DNA of 56,712 bases from Borborobacter arsenicus (GCF_003934165.1 NZ_RKST01000028.1:1-56712), one strand, 5' to 3'. Positions 15,427 to 25,106 are shown, counted from the stretch's first letter. Notes: a model not told the origin generated them from the sequence alone. Translations and numbers: made by a program.

Positions 15427-17430
15427 ATGGTGATTCGGGTCCCCAGGCCTCGACTGCATCTGTCAGATGGATGGCTTCGCGATGCCAAGCCGCCGCCCCT
15501 TACGCCGGTTTCCTCGATGCGCCGCTTTTGGGGACTGATGCGAGCCTACTGGTTTTCAGACCGCTGGAAGGAAGCATGGGGACTGACGCTGGCAATCGGA
15601 CTGCTCACCGCCATGTCCAGCAAGGCAAGCGTATGGATCGCCGAAGCCTCCGGTGAACTCGTCAACTCGATAGCGTTCTTTCATGATCCGGCCAATTTGA
15701 CGCCCCTGGCGTCACTTCTCACCGGCGCTGGCACGCTTCTTCTTCTAGTGCTGCTCAAGGATGCGGGCTTCATCGGCATCCGGCATCTTTTTTCCACGAC
15801 ACTGCATCGCAAATGGCGAGGCTGGCTCAATGGCCGTTTCAACGAAGCGCTGCTTGACAACAATCATACGCATTTTCATCTCCAGCACGGCGCTCGGGCG
15901 GAGACAGATGCCTTCCCGACGCTCGACAATATTGACCAGCGCGTCCAGGAGTCGATCAAGGGACTGACTGGCGGCGCCATCGGCCTGGCCATGGGCATCC
16001 TGGGCGTCGTCATGTCGCTTTTCTTTGTCGGCCAAAAACTACTTGAAACATCCACGATGGTAAACGGGCTGGAATTTCTCGGCCACTATGGCAGCGCCGT
16101 GCTGGCATTTGCAGCTGTTACGGCCTATGTCCCAATCAATACCTATATTGCGATGAAGCTTGGTGGCCTCTTGGAGAGACTGACCGTCAAGATCCAGCAG
16201 GCGGAAGGCAGCTATCGCGGCGAATTGACGACCTTCTTGCGCCGCAGCTTCCATGTGGCAGCATCGCGTAGCGAAAGCGTTCACAAAGAAGTTCATAACC
16301 GGCTTTATCGCGATATCGACGAAACCTGGGCGCGCTTGAATAATATCCATGCGGGCTATTTGTCATTCGAACTGTTTTACAATTTTGTCGCGGCGCGGAT
16401 TGTTGCCTACACGCCCGCGCTCATTCCCTACATACATGGCAAGATTGGGTTGAAAGGCTATGTAACCGGTGCCGAATTGGTCGGCTCGCTGATCACCCAG
16501 TGCTCCTGGTTCATCCACGTCATGCCCGAAATCTCAGCGCTGAAAGCCAATGCCAGGCGGGTCGCGGATCTCGCGGAAGCGATCGAAAACGTGCAGCGGC
16601 CGAAGGAATTCTATCGACTGTCTGGCCATTGCGAGTTCTGTTACCGTACTCAGCACTCCGTATTCGGGCTGACTGTTCAGAACCTCGAACTGATGCATCA
16701 AGGCAGCGACGTCATGCCATTCCTGGTTGCGTCAAATCTTCACTTTCGCCGCGGTGAATGGATTTTCGTGCGTGGCGAAGCGGGCTGCGGTAAAACCTGT
16801 CTGCTCAAGGCAATCAACGGGCTTTGGCCATATGGCCGCGGCAATATCGTTCTACCCGAAAGCGTCAAATCCTTTTATGCCACCCAAGATGTAAAGCTGC
16901 CGCAAGTTTCACTGAAGCAACTCGTGTGCCTGCCTTGCGGTCGGGATACTTACTCGGATGCGCATGTGGCGGCGGCGCTTCACAAAGCCGGGCTCGGCGA
17001 GTTGATCGAACATCTCAACCACGAGGCTCGCGAAGGTGGTATCTGGGATCGGATTCTATCGGGCGGACAGAAACAGAAGCTTGTCCTTGCTCGAATCCTG
17101 CTTCACCAGCCTGGATTGCTGTTCCTGGACGAGGCCACCGGCGCGCTCGACCCGGAGGCAAAGATCGCCTTTCACCAAGCAATCAAGGACAATTGTCCGA
17201 ATGTCATCATGATTAGCGTCATGCACGAGATCAGCCCGCCAAAATCCGCAACGGGTGTCGAATTCTACGACAGTGTTCTGACCATCGCCAATGCAGTGGC
17301 GACAAAGAGACCTGTGGCTGCCTACCTTTCGGTTAAACCCGCGACCCTCATCGCGCAATCCGAGCCGGCGGGGCGAAAGCCGCGACAGCTCCCCAACATC
17401 AGTCTGAAACGGAGCTGGGGTGGAATGTGA
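15427..17430 (+). CDS. BacA/SbmA-like ABC transporter with fused ATPase
   Basis: 667 residues from the ATG at 15427; a GTG two codons earlier is also possible. Residues about 30-400 are a membrane domain of the ABC_membrane_2/SbmA-BacA type (RWKEAWGLTLAIGLLTA, KWRGWLNGRFNEALL, DNIDQRVQESIKGLTGG, the last typical of this family). The C-terminal ATPase has Walker A GEAGCGKT at 450-457, signature LSGGQKQ near 544 and Walker B LLFLDEA. The switch His lies in MISVMHE. Relatives include YddA, BclA and peroxisomal ABCD proteins; BclA and BacA import antimicrobial or nodule peptides. Substrate is unknown here, but peptide uptake or very-long-chain-lipid functions are reasonable guesses. Confidence 0.85.
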   Translation: MVIRVPRPRLHLSDGWLRDAKPPPLTPVSSMRRFWGLMRAYWFSDRWKEAWGLTLAIGLLTAMSSKASVWIAEASGELVNSIAFFHDPANLTPLASLLTGAGTLLLLVLLKDAGFIGIRHLFSTTLHRKWRGWLNGRFNEALLDNNHTHFHLQHGARAETDAFPTLDNIDQRVQESIKGLTGGAIGLAMGILGVVMSLFFVGQKLLETSTMVNGLEFLGHYGSAVLAFAAVTAYVPINTYIAMKLGGLLERLTVKIQQAEGSYRGELTTFLRRSFHVAASRSESVHKEVHNRLYRDIDETWARLNNIHAGYLSFELFYNFVAARIVAYTPALIPYIHGKIGLKGYVTGAELVGSLITQCSWFIHVMPEISALKANARRVADLAEAIENVQRPKEFYRLSGHCEFCYRTQHSVFGLTVQNLELMHQGSDVMPFLVASNLHFRRGEWIFVRGEAGCGKTCLLKAINGLWPYGRGNIVLPESVKSFYATQDVKLPQVSLKQLVCLPCGRDTYSDAHVAAALHKAGLGELIEHLNHEAREGGIWDRILSGGQKQKLVLARILLHQPGLLFLDEATGALDPEAKIAFHQAIKDNCPNVIMISVMHEISPPKSATGVEFYDSVLTIANAVATKRPVAAYLSVKPATLIAQSEPAGRKPRQLPNISLKRSWGGM

Positions 17431-17612
17431 GACGGACAAGCGCCTAGCCAAAAAACAAAGGCGACGATGGAACAGGCGTCGATAGGCGGAGTGGACGGAT
17501 CGCCGCACGTATTGAGTTTAATTCCTGACTTGAGCTTTGTCTGATTCATGAAGTGCCTACTGATTTGGAGGTCGGTAACCGCATCTCAATGTTGGGCGTG
17601 TAGCGTCAATCA

Positions 17613-19355
17613 ATGTTCTGGAATGATCTCCGAAAAGCGCTTGTGACGGCGGTGCTGAGCTTCGTAATGCTTGCATCACTGGATGCCGCCCCCCTGGGCG
17701 CGGCTGAATCTATGGACATTCGCAGTTCCTGCTGGGCGTCCGGCAGTTTGTCGGACGACTTGATCACTGTCGTCCACTTGCCCGGGCGCTGGACCTGCGG
17801 AGATCGGATCTATTCGCTCGAGGGCGAGCGGACGCTGCTGCGTTTTGAAATCGGTCCACACGATGTCCTTCCCCAATATCTCTTTTCAAGGCGAAGTGCG
17901 CTCGCGGCCGTACATCTGCTGACGATCGACCAAGACGGCGCAATGCGCCAGACCTCCTTATCGGCGGGTGAACTGCGCAGCGCTCTGCATGGCGGGTATT
18001 TCAAGGCCTCTCTGCCGGGTGTAACCCAAGACACGGTGCAGGTCGTTGTCGCGTTCGATTTGCCGAGCCACAAGATGACGCTGGAGAGAGCCTATCTGTC
18101 ACCGTCTGACATCGCTCTGGGCCCGGACCTTCTGCGGTCCCTGCTTCTCCTGGCTGTCCTTGCCGGAATGCTTTCCATGCCGCTTATTTTCAATGCGGCC
18201 TTCTACCGGATCCTGCGCGAGCCATTCGTGCTTTGGCATTCCCTGCTCACGATCTCCTTGCTGTTGACCATCCTGGTCTCGTCGGGTCTTGCGGTCGTTC
18301 TCTTCGATCCGACAGCAATGACGTTGAGCTGGATGACGACAGTGATCTTCGGCCTTACGGTCGCTTCCGCGTCGATGTTCACGCACAGCTTCATCGAACC
18401 CGACCGCCTGCATCCGCTCCTGCGGCGGGCGCTGCTCTTTAGCGCCGCATGGGCGATGTTTCTGAGCACGTCTCACGCGGCATTTCCGTTCGTGGGGCGC
18501 TCGATCCAGTCGACCGTATACACGGCGGCTTTTGCCCCCGTGCTCGTCATTTTCATATTGTCAGTTGCCGACGCACTGCGGCGCAGAAGTCGGGCCGCCA
18601 AGTTCCAGGCGGTCGGCTATATCCCCATCATTTTGGTCGGATTGGTGCGCCTGGTCACGGGCTTGGTTCCCTGGTTGCAGAGCAATGACGCCATGCCCCT
18701 GTTCTATGTGGGCTGCGTATGCGAAGTCCTGTTCACCACACTCGGCGTGGCAGACCGCTTTATGACGATCAAGCGCCAGCGAGACCACGCGCGCTTCGAA
18801 GCTGACGTACTTGAGCGCCTGTCCGAACGCGACGCACTGACGGGATTGCTCAACCGGCGGGCGATCGAGCAGAATTTCAAGAAGTTCCGCGCCGAGGGCT
18901 ACCGCACACTTGCCGTGCTCGACTTGGACCACTTCAAGGCAATCAATGATGTTCACGGCCACGTGGTCGGCGACGCCGTGCTGAAAGCCGTAGCCGAAGC
19001 GCTCCAGGCGGACCCGCAGGTTCATGCGTTCCGCCTCGGCGGAGAGGAATTCGTGCTGCTTGTGCGCGGAGAAGATGCCCAGGCTCAGGCGGAGCGTCGG
19101 CGCCAGGCGATCCCCACCATCGTCGCCAATGCCGTTCCAGCCCTCGGGCGACTCGTAACTGCCAGCATGGGCATAACGGATGCGTCGTCAAATGCCGATG
19201 CGGAGTTCGCAGAGCTCTACGAACAAGCCGACAGGCTACTTTACAACGCCAAACTTGCTGGCCGCAATCGAACCAAAATAGCCTCGGTGCAAGGATCGAA
19301 GAATGATGCAGATCCAGTCTATGATACTGTGACTAGCACCCTTCGCCGGCAATAG
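17613..19355 (+). CDS. Membrane diguanylate cyclase (7TM-type sensor + GGDEF)
   Basis: 580 residues. A signal peptide (residues 1-28) is followed by a periplasmic domain to about 170, seven or so membrane helices (about 175-390), then a short coiled linker and a GGDEF domain (about 400-560). The active site is GGEEF at 476-480, and the DLDHFKAINDVHGHVVGD metal/substrate block is intact. Cyclic-di-GMP synthesis is therefore expected. The RxxD inhibitory site that usually precedes GGDEF is absent (PQVHAFRL instead), so product inhibition is probably lacking. The layout recalls 7TM-DISM receptors for extracellular ligands. It stands alone between the ABC gene and the convergent sugar transporter operon. 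Confidence 0.9.
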   Translation: MFWNDLRKALVTAVLSFVMLASLDAAPLGAAESMDIRSSCWASGSLSDDLITVVHLPGRWTCGDRIYSLEGERTLLRFEIGPHDVLPQYLFSRRSALAAVHLLTIDQDGAMRQTSLSAGELRSALHGGYFKASLPGVTQDTVQVVVAFDLPSHKMTLERAYLSPSDIALGPDLLRSLLLLAVLAGMLSMPLIFNAAFYRILREPFVLWHSLLTISLLLTILVSSGLAVVLFDPTAMTLSWMTTVIFGLTVASASMFTHSFIEPDRLHPLLRRALLFSAAWAMFLSTSHAAFPFVGRSIQSTVYTAAFAPVLVIFILSVADALRRRSRAAKFQAVGYIPIILVGLVRLVTGLVPWLQSNDAMPLFYVGCVCEVLFTTLGVADRFMTIKRQRDHARFEADVLERLSERDALTGLLNRRAIEQNFKKFRAEGYRTLAVLDLDHFKAINDVHGHVVGDAVLKAVAEALQADPQVHAFRLGGEEFVLLVRGEDAQAQAERRRQAIPTIVANAVPALGRLVTASMGITDASSNADAEFAELYEQADRLLYNAKLAGRNRTKIASVQGSKNDADPVYDTVTSTLRRQ

Positions 19356-19380
19356 CCTCTATCGTATTTGTTGCAGCCAA

Positions 19381-19402
19381 TCATGGAGATGCTAATCCAT
19401 GA
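19381..19402. terminator. Short hairpin between convergent genes
   Basis: TCATGGA and its exact complement TCCATGA, separated by 8 bases, lie between the stop of the diguanylate cyclase gene and the end of the convergent permease gene. No T-run follows, so a Rho-independent terminator is only possible. Confidence 0.25.
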
Positions 19403-19519
19403 ACGTCCGCACACATTCTACCGAACGGCGAGCGTCTGCTGCTCCGCATGTGAGCGCAGCGGAGTCTGCGCAGATGGCTCCCCTGGTGACTACCTGCAGC
19501 ATTTGTGACTGAGCCGAAA

Positions 19520-20419
19520 TCATTCTTTCACCGCGCCGGTCATCGACGACACGTAATAATCGACAAAGAACGAATAGAGGATCACGACCGGAAGCGAGCC
19601 GAACAGCGCGCCCGCCATTAGTGATCCCCATTCAAAGACGTCGCCGCGCACCAACTCCGTCAGGACGCCAACGGGGATGGTCTTGTTTTCCGACGATTGG
19701 ATGAAGGTGAGCGCGTAGATGAATTCGTTCCACGAAAGTGTGAAAGCGAATATGCCGGCTGAGATAAGCCCCGGAACCGCCAGTGGCAGAATGATTTTCA
19801 CCAGTATCTGCCAGCGTGAGGCGCCGTCCACCAGCGCGCTTTCTTCCAGTTCAAACGGAATTGAGCGGAAATATCCCATCAGCAGCCATGTGCAGAACGG
19901 AATCAGGAACGTGGGATAGGTGAAAATCAAGGCCAGCTTGGAGTCGTAGATGCCAAACTTGAAGACGATGAAGGCCAGTGGAATGAACAGGATCGAGGGC
20001 GGCACCAGATAGGCCAGGAAAATCAGTAGACCGACTTGACGGGACCCTGTGAAGCGGACGCGCTCGATGGCGTAGGCCGCAAATATCGATGCGGCGAGCG
20101 ACAGCACTGTCGCACCGACTGCCACGACCATGGTGTTAACCAGCCACCCTGGGTAGGAGGTTTCGAAGAGAAGGTATTTGATATGGTCGAGAGTGGGGCC
20201 GACAACCCAGAACGGACTGTAGTTTTCATAGTCGGTCAGCTGCGAATTCGGCTTCACCGCGGTAATCGTCATCCAGTAGAATGGGAACAGCAGCACGAAG
20301 ACGAAAATCGCCAGCGGCAGATAGATCGTCACAATCCGCCGCGGCAGGTTGCTGACATAGCCCATGCCCTCGACATTGTCAGTTACCGGCGCAACATTTG
20401 CGGGGCTCGAGACGTTCAT
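19520..20419 (-). CDS. Carbohydrate ABC transporter permease (MalG type)
   Basis: 299 residues. The ATG at 20419 is preceded by GGAGTG at good spacing; the open frame extends further upstream but without a start site. Six membrane helices are expected. The cytoplasmic EAA loop is visible as ELEESALVDGASRWQILVKIILPLAVPG, which docks the ATPase. It is the last gene of a six-gene minus-strand unit (regulator, dehydrogenase, ATPase, binding protein, two permeases), 35 bases after the first permease gene. The substrate is inferred from the neighbouring dehydrogenase as a sugar acid or polyol of the erythronate class. Confidence 0.9.
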   Translation of the reverse strand: MNVSSPANVAPVTDNVEGMGYVSNLPRRIVTIYLPLAIFVFVLLFPFYWMTITAVKPNSQLTDYENYSPFWVVGPTLDHIKYLLFETSYPGWLVNTMVVAVGATVLSLAASIFAAYAIERVRFTGSRQVGLLIFLAYLVPPSILFIPLAFIVFKFGIYDSKLALIFTYPTFLIPFCTWLLMGYFRSIPFELEESALVDGASRWQILVKIILPLAVPGLISAGIFAFTLSWNEFIYALTFIQSSENKTIPVGVLTELVRGDVFEWGSLMAGALFGSLPVVILYSFFVDYYVSSMTGAVKE

Positions 20420-20454
20420 CTTTTCACTCCTGAATCCGGATCCCCAAAGACATC

Positions 20455-21384
20455 CTATTCCGACCCGCCCTGCTGCCACTTCCGGCGCTGGAGGCCGAAG
20501 AAGCTGAACAGGATGGACGCGAGCAGGAAGGGGATCATCGCGACAGCTATCGCCGCCCCCTCGCCCAGTTGCCCGCCAGGAATGCCACGCTGAAAAGACA
20601 GCGTCGCCATTAGATGGGTTGCGTTCACCGGTCCGCCCTTGGTCAGGACGTAGATGAGCTGGAAATCGGTGAAGGTGAACAGCACGGAAAAGGTCATGAC
20701 CACGGCTATGATTGGCGTGAGCATAGGCAAGGTGACATAGCGGAAGCGCTGCCAACTTGTGGCGCCGTCCAGCGACGCGGCTTCCTGGAGCGAGGGCGAG
20801 ATGGTTTGCAGCCCCGCAAGGAGGGAAATCGCCACAAATGGAATGCCACGCCAGACATTGGCCGCAATCACCGAAGCACGGGCATTATTCGAATCCCCGA
20901 GGAAGTTGATCGGTTGATCGATCAGGCCGAGCTGTATCAGCGACCATGAGAGGATCGAGAACTGGGAATCGAAAATCCACCAGAAGGCCAGAGCCGACAG
21001 GACCGTCGGAACCACCCAAGGCAAAAGGACGATGGCCCTGAAGAACGATTTGAGCGGTAGCTTCTCGTTCAGGATAAGCGCAAGCCACAGCCCAAGGCCG
21101 AACTTCAGTACTGAGGCAACGGATGTGTACAGAATTGTATTGAATACAGACAACCAGAACACGGAATCATCGAACAATAGCCGGTAGTTTTCCAATCCGA
21201 TAAAAACGCCATCGCGACCGATGCGTGTATCGGTAAATCCCAACCAGACACCAAGGCCGAGTGGATAAGTGAGGAAGCACAGAAGAAAGACACCTGCAGG
21301 CAGCATGAACATGACGCCGAGCGCGGTGTTGTTCTGTAGCAGCCCGGCAAAAGATCGGCGCTTCATTATCGATGTCGTGCTCAT
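20455..21384 (-). CDS. Carbohydrate ABC transporter permease (MalF type)
   Basis: 309 residues. An N-terminal cytoplasmic stretch precedes the first helix at about 22-45. The EAA loop reads LQEAASLDGATSWQRFRYVTLP. LLPWVVPTVLSALAFWWIFD and the C-terminal FSFFGLQRRKW are typical of MalF/UgpA-type partners. It pairs with the MalG-type permease 35 bases downstream. The 209-base gap before it holds two strong inverted repeats, which fits the common need for more binding protein than permease. Confidence 0.9.
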   Translation of the reverse strand: MSTTSIMKRRSFAGLLQNNTALGVMFMLPAGVFLLCFLTYPLGLGVWLGFTDTRIGRDGVFIGLENYRLLFDDSVFWLSVFNTILYTSVASVLKFGLGLWLALILNEKLPLKSFFRAIVLLPWVVPTVLSALAFWWIFDSQFSILSWSLIQLGLIDQPINFLGDSNNARASVIAANVWRGIPFVAISLLAGLQTISPSLQEAASLDGATSWQRFRYVTLPMLTPIIAVVMTFSVLFTFTDFQLIYVLTKGGPVNATHLMATLSFQRGIPGGQLGEGAAIAVAMIPFLLASILFSFFGLQRRKWQQGGSE

Positions 21385-21410
21385 CGGAAATCTCCGGTCG
21401 AAACAGGCCC

Positions 21411-21430
21411 ATGCGGACGATCGTCCGCAT
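21411..21430. repeat. Perfect 20-bp palindrome in the ABC operon
   Basis: ATGCGGACGA followed directly by its own complement TCGTCCGCAT, with no mismatch, 27 bases upstream of the MalF-type permease start. Having no loop, it is more like an operator or restriction-type site than an RNA hairpin, although a cruciform or cleavage site in the mRNA cannot be excluded. Confidence 0.6.
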
Positions 21431-21495
21431 CCTCAGCTGCCATTCCCTCAAGGCCCCTGCCGCCGCCATATGGGCAGCGAGAGGGATGGGCTTGA

Positions 21496-21540
21496 TGCAT
21501 TTCGCGTTCGCGACAGGTTCGTCCGAACAAGCGAAATGCA
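21496..21540 (-). promoter_or_regulatory. mRNA hairpin downstream of the binding-protein gene
   Basis: A perfect 10-bp outer stem (21496-21505 with 21531-21540, arm TGCATTTCGC) and an inner 5-bp stem (GTTCG at 21506-21510 with CGAAC at 21524-21528) with a two-base bulge. It starts about 54 bases after the binding-protein stop. Hairpins here commonly block 3' decay, so that the binding protein is made in excess of the permeases. Confidence 0.5.
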
Positions 21541-21593
21541 CCAACTCGATTTGCCCTCGCGTCCATTGCGCGACGGAAAGGACGCTCGGCGCG

Positions 21594-22907
21594 CTAGACG
21601 CTGTAATAGCGGTTGGCGCGCTTTTCGGCCTGTTCGGCAGCCTCTTCCGGCGTCATCTGCCCGGTGACGGCTGCAGCGAACATGTCAACAAGGACATAAT
21701 CCGCCATCGTGCCAGCCGAAGCGTAGCCGAGCGGTCCGGCATAGCCATTCGGGCGCAAGGTTTCCGATGCGCGGGCATAAGGCGCGTGGAGGGGATCAGC
21801 TGTCCAGACCGGGTTGGACGCGAAAGCTTTCAGCGCCTGGCAGCAATAGGCGCTGGATCCTCCGATCCAGGCGTTCATCTGCTCGGCCTCATACATGAAC
21901 TTCAAGTACGCTTTTGCCGCTTCGGGATATTTCGTGTGACTGAAGACAATTGCGGAGGTCGTCTGGCACAGCTCGACCGATTTGCCGACCGGTCCGACGG
22001 GGAAATTGGTCGTGCGCAGATCCGCCGTCAGTTCCGCCAGTGCGGGGTCTTTCTTCGCAGCATAGTAAAGGGATACGCCGTTTGCCGTCAGCGAGACCTG
22101 GCCGGCGAGAAAGGCGCGGTTGTTGTTGATGTCAAGCCAGCTCTCGGTTCCGGGAATGAACGTTTCGTAGAGGGCCTTGGCATAGTTGATGGCGGCGATT
22201 GTCTCGGGACTGTTGATGACCACCTTACTGCTCTCGTCGACCATCATGCCGCCATGGCTCCAGAGCAGCCAGTGGGCATAATTATTACCATCGCCGACAG
22301 CCTTGCCATGCGGGAAGCCGGCAGGCGTGCCCTTGGCCTTCAGCGCCTTGCAGAGTTCCAGGAACCCGGCCGTGTCCTTGGGGAATTCGCTGAAACCGGC
22401 AGCCTTCATGTGACTGTCGCGGTAGCAGATCGCGTTGCCGATAGCCGCGAGCGGCATCGCAATGAACTTGTCGTCGCGCGTCGCATATCCCTTAAGGCCA
22501 TCATACCAGCCGCCATACTTGCCACCGAGATAGTTGCCGAGCTCGGTCAAATCGACCAGCTTGTCGGGGTATTGGTGGGCGTCATCGAACCAGCACAGCA
22601 CCATGTCTGGACCCGAACCGACATTGGCAGCAACGGCGGCTTTTGGCCTTATGTCTTCCCAGCTTTCCTTGTCGACGCGGACCTCGACGCCCGTTGCCTC
22701 GGTGAATTTCTTGGTATTGGCGAGCCAGGCATCCTCGTCGCCCTGAACGAACGGCGCCCAGCGCAATAGCCTGAGGCTCGCGCCTGCCTCGGGTGTGTAG
22801 GTCGGCTCAGCCTGGGCAAAAGCTGGTCTGGTACCGAGTGCGCTCAGCCCGGTAGCTGCCACAAGGCCTGCGGAAGCGGCAAGAAGGTCACGTCTGTTGA
22901 TCGTCAC
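21594..22907 (-). CDS. Sugar-type ABC transporter periplasmic binding protein
   Basis: 437 residues, extracellular solute-binding family 1. A probable Tat signal (NRRDLLAASAGLVAATGL) ends at AFAQA near residue 32. SLRLLRWAPFVQGDE starts the mature lobe; the DMVLCWFDDAHQYPDKL and LPVGP-like (NFPVGPVGKS) segments are typical. The single-Cys run YCCQALKAF is unusual for a periplasmic protein and may form a disulfide. It is downstream of the ATPase gene by 78 bases and followed by hairpins that could raise its level over the permeases. Ligand is unknown; an aldonic acid is suggested by the linked dehydrogenase. Confidence 0.9.
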   Translation of the reverse strand: MTINRRDLLAASAGLVAATGLSALGTRPAFAQAEPTYTPEAGASLRLLRWAPFVQGDEDAWLANTKKFTEATGVEVRVDKESWEDIRPKAAVAANVGSGPDMVLCWFDDAHQYPDKLVDLTELGNYLGGKYGGWYDGLKGYATRDDKFIAMPLAAIGNAICYRDSHMKAAGFSEFPKDTAGFLELCKALKAKGTPAGFPHGKAVGDGNNYAHWLLWSHGGMMVDESSKVVINSPETIAAINYAKALYETFIPGTESWLDINNNRAFLAGQVSLTANGVSLYYAAKKDPALAELTADLRTTNFPVGPVGKSVELCQTTSAIVFSHTKYPEAAKAYLKFMYEAEQMNAWIGGSSAYCCQALKAFASNPVWTADPLHAPYARASETLRPNGYAGPLGYASAGTMADYVLVDMFAAAVTGQMTPEEAAEQAEKRANRYYSV

Positions 22908-22985
22908 TGTATTCCTCCATTGGCATTGCCGGGCTCCTCCTGGTTGCGGACATGCACCACCCGGCGCAATGCATGCCGTGTTCGG

Positions 22986-24047
22986 TCAGAGGCGGACACC
23001 GCTTTCGGCATCAAACAGATGCGTGGCCTGGGCGTTGATGGAAACATTGACGATCTCCCCCGGCCGGACGCTTACCCGCTCGTGAAAAACGCAGACCAGA
23101 TCCGAGCCCCCCAGCTTCGCGATCATTTGAGTTTCCGCACCGGTGGGCTCAACGACGCCGACCTTGACAGGAAGCCCCGCGCCGTCGAGGCGCATGCTTT
23201 CGGGTCGAAGGCCATAGATAAGGTCGCGGCCCTGGGCTGCTTCGACGGCGGCGACGACCGGTAGCACGGTTCCGCCCTCGGTTATGAAACGATGCGGATC
23301 GGCGGCATCGAGCCGGCCCTTGATCATGTTCATGGCCGGCGAGCCGATGAAGCCAGCCACGAACAGATTGGCCGGGCGATCATATAGATCAAGCGGCGAG
23401 CCTATCTGTTCGACCCTGCCATCATTCATGACGACAATCTTGTCGGCCATGGTCATCGCCTCGATCTGGTCGTGGGTGACGTAGACTGTCGTGGTGTTCA
23501 GCCTCTGGTGCAGTTCCTTGATTTCAGCGCGCATGGCGACGCGAAGTTTGGCATCAAGGTTCGACAACGGCTCGTCGAACAGAAACACCTGCGGATTGCG
23601 GACGATGGCGCGCCCCATGGCGACGCGCTGCCGCTGCCCCCCGGACAGTTGGCGTGGATAGCGCTCAAGCAGGTGGCTCAGCCCCAGAATTTCGGCGGCC
23701 GGTTTCACCAGGGTTTCGATGGCGGTCTTGTTGGCCCCTTTCAACTTCAGTGAAAAGGCCATGTTGTCAGCGACGGTCATATGCGGATACAGCGCATAAT
23801 TTTGGAACACCATGGCAATGTCCCGTTCCTTCGGCGCCAGCCCGTTGACAATCTTGTCCCCGATGCGGATTTCCCCGGCCGAGATGTTTTCCAGGCCGGC
23901 GAGCATGCGTAGCAGCGTAGATTTTCCGCAGCCCGAAGGCCCGACCAGGATGACAAATTCGCCATCGGTGATTTCGACGTTCACCCCCTTGATAACAGCG
24001 TGCGTGCCGAACGACTTCCTGACATTTATGAAGTCTACTGACGCCAT
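22986..24047 (-). CDS. ABC transporter ATPase, UgpC/MsmK type
   Basis: 353 residues from the ATG at 24047, preceded by GGGGAGGAAG. Walker A is GPSGCGKST, the signature is LSGGQRQRV, Walker B is [12 protein letters not shown], and the switch is THDQIE. A C-terminal TOBE-type regulatory domain (about residues 240-350) includes GLRPESM, typical of the MalK branch. It powers the adjacent MalF/MalG-type permeases. Order in the operon (regulator, dehydrogenase, ATPase, binding protein, permeases) is unusual only in that the ATPase precedes the binding protein. Confidence 0.92.
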   Translation of the reverse strand: MASVDFINVRKSFGTHAVIKGVNVEITDGEFVILVGPSGCGKSTLLRMLAGLENISAGEIRIGDKIVNGLAPKERDIAMVFQNYALYPHMTVADNMAFSLKLKGANKTAIETLVKPAAEILGLSHLLERYPRQLSGGQRQRVAMGRAIVRNPQVFLFDEPLSNLDAKLRVAMRAEIKELHQRLNTTTVYVTHDQIEAMTMADKIVVMNDGRVEQIGSPLDLYDRPANLFVAGFIGSPAMNMIKGRLDAADPHRFITEGGTVLPVVAAVEAAQGRDLIYGLRPESMRLDGAGLPVKVGVVEPTGAETQMIAKLGGSDLVCVFHERVSVRPGEIVNVSINAQATHLFDAESGVRL

Positions 24048-24122
24048 CCTTCTTCCTCCCCGTCCATGGTGGTGGAGCATTCGCTCTTGTCTGTCTGTAA
24101 GCCCCTCCCGCAGGCCACTTTG

Positions 24123-25106
24123 TCAGATGCCACTCCCGAGTTCGGCATCGACATGTGCCTTGATGATCTCGTCGAAGGTGGTTTCCGCAACAAAGCCGAG
24201 GCCCACCGCCCGCCGCGGGTTGAAGTTGGTCGGCCAACCGGCGACGATCCGCGCGATCGCGGCGTCCGGCTGCCGGCGAATGAGGCGCACGGCCTTTTCG
24301 CCTGCCACACGCGCCAGCGCCGCGATTTCTTCTCCTACCGTCGCTGAAAGCCCTGGCATTGTCAGATTGCGCCGCGGACCGAGCGAGGCCAGATCAAGCC
24401 GTGCAGCGTGGACGAAAAAGCCAACGGCTGACCGTGGACTTGCAAACCAGTGTCGCACGCTCTCATCGACCGGAAGCACCGCCTCCTGGCCGGCCAGCGG
24501 CTCGCGCAGGATGTTGGAAAAGAACCCGGAGGCAGCCTTGTTTGGCTTACCCGGGCGAATGCAGATCGTCGGCAGGCGCAGGCCAATTCCATCAAAGAAG
24601 CCGCGGCGGCTGTAGTCAGCTAGCAACAGCTCACTGATCGCTTTCTGCGTGCCATAGCTGGTCAATGGTGTGGTGAAGAAGTCGTCACCGATCCGCTCGG
24701 GAAAAGGTGCACCAAAGACGGCAATGGACGAGGCAAAAACTAGCCGCGGACAGTAAGACGCTGTGTGGCTCTCCCGGCGTATCGCCTCGAAGACTGCACG
24801 CGTTCCGTCCAGATTGACCCGGTAGCCCCTGTCGAAATCGGTTTCGGCTTCACCTGACACGATCGCAGCGAGATGGAAAATAAGATCCGGCCGCTCGGCG
24901 ATCAGACGGGCGGCCGTGTCATCATCGGCGAAATCGATGGCATGCGCCTGCGTGATTCCGGCAAGCGCGGCAGGTGTGACCGGCTTCACGATGTCGACAA
25001 GGGTGAGCCGTTCTATCTCACAACCGAGCGCATCGACCTTTGCCGCTATCCGGTCTACCAACTTGCGGCCGATCATCCCCGCGGCGCCGATAATTAGCAC
25101 ATGCAT
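24123..25106 (-). CDS. denD: D-erythronate dehydrogenase-like NAD-dependent epimerase/dehydratase-family enzyme
   Basis: 327 residues, starting at the ATG at 25106. Short-chain (extended SDR) fold: MHVLIIGAAGMIGRKL gives the NAD-binding GxxGxxG at residues 7-13, DFADDDTAARLI follows, then HLAAIVSGEAE, and YGTQK gives the catalytic Tyr-x-x-x-Lys with VFASSIAVFG before it. The pattern IVSGEAETDFDRGYRVNLDGT is what I know from DenD, which oxidises D-erythronate at C4 to start its catabolism. The partner genes (isomerase, aldolase or kinase) are not in the window. Gene name is a family-level assignment. Confidence 0.75.
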   Translation of the reverse strand: MHVLIIGAAGMIGRKLVDRIAAKVDALGCEIERLTLVDIVKPVTPAALAGITQAHAIDFADDDTAARLIAERPDLIFHLAAIVSGEAETDFDRGYRVNLDGTRAVFEAIRRESHTASYCPRLVFASSIAVFGAPFPERIGDDFFTTPLTSYGTQKAISELLLADYSRRGFFDGIGLRLPTICIRPGKPNKAASGFFSNILREPLAGQEAVLPVDESVRHWFASPRSAVGFFVHAARLDLASLGPRRNLTMPGLSATVGEEIAALARVAGEKAVRLIRRQPDAAIARIVAGWPTNFNPRRAVGLGFVAETTFDEIIKAHVDAELGSGI

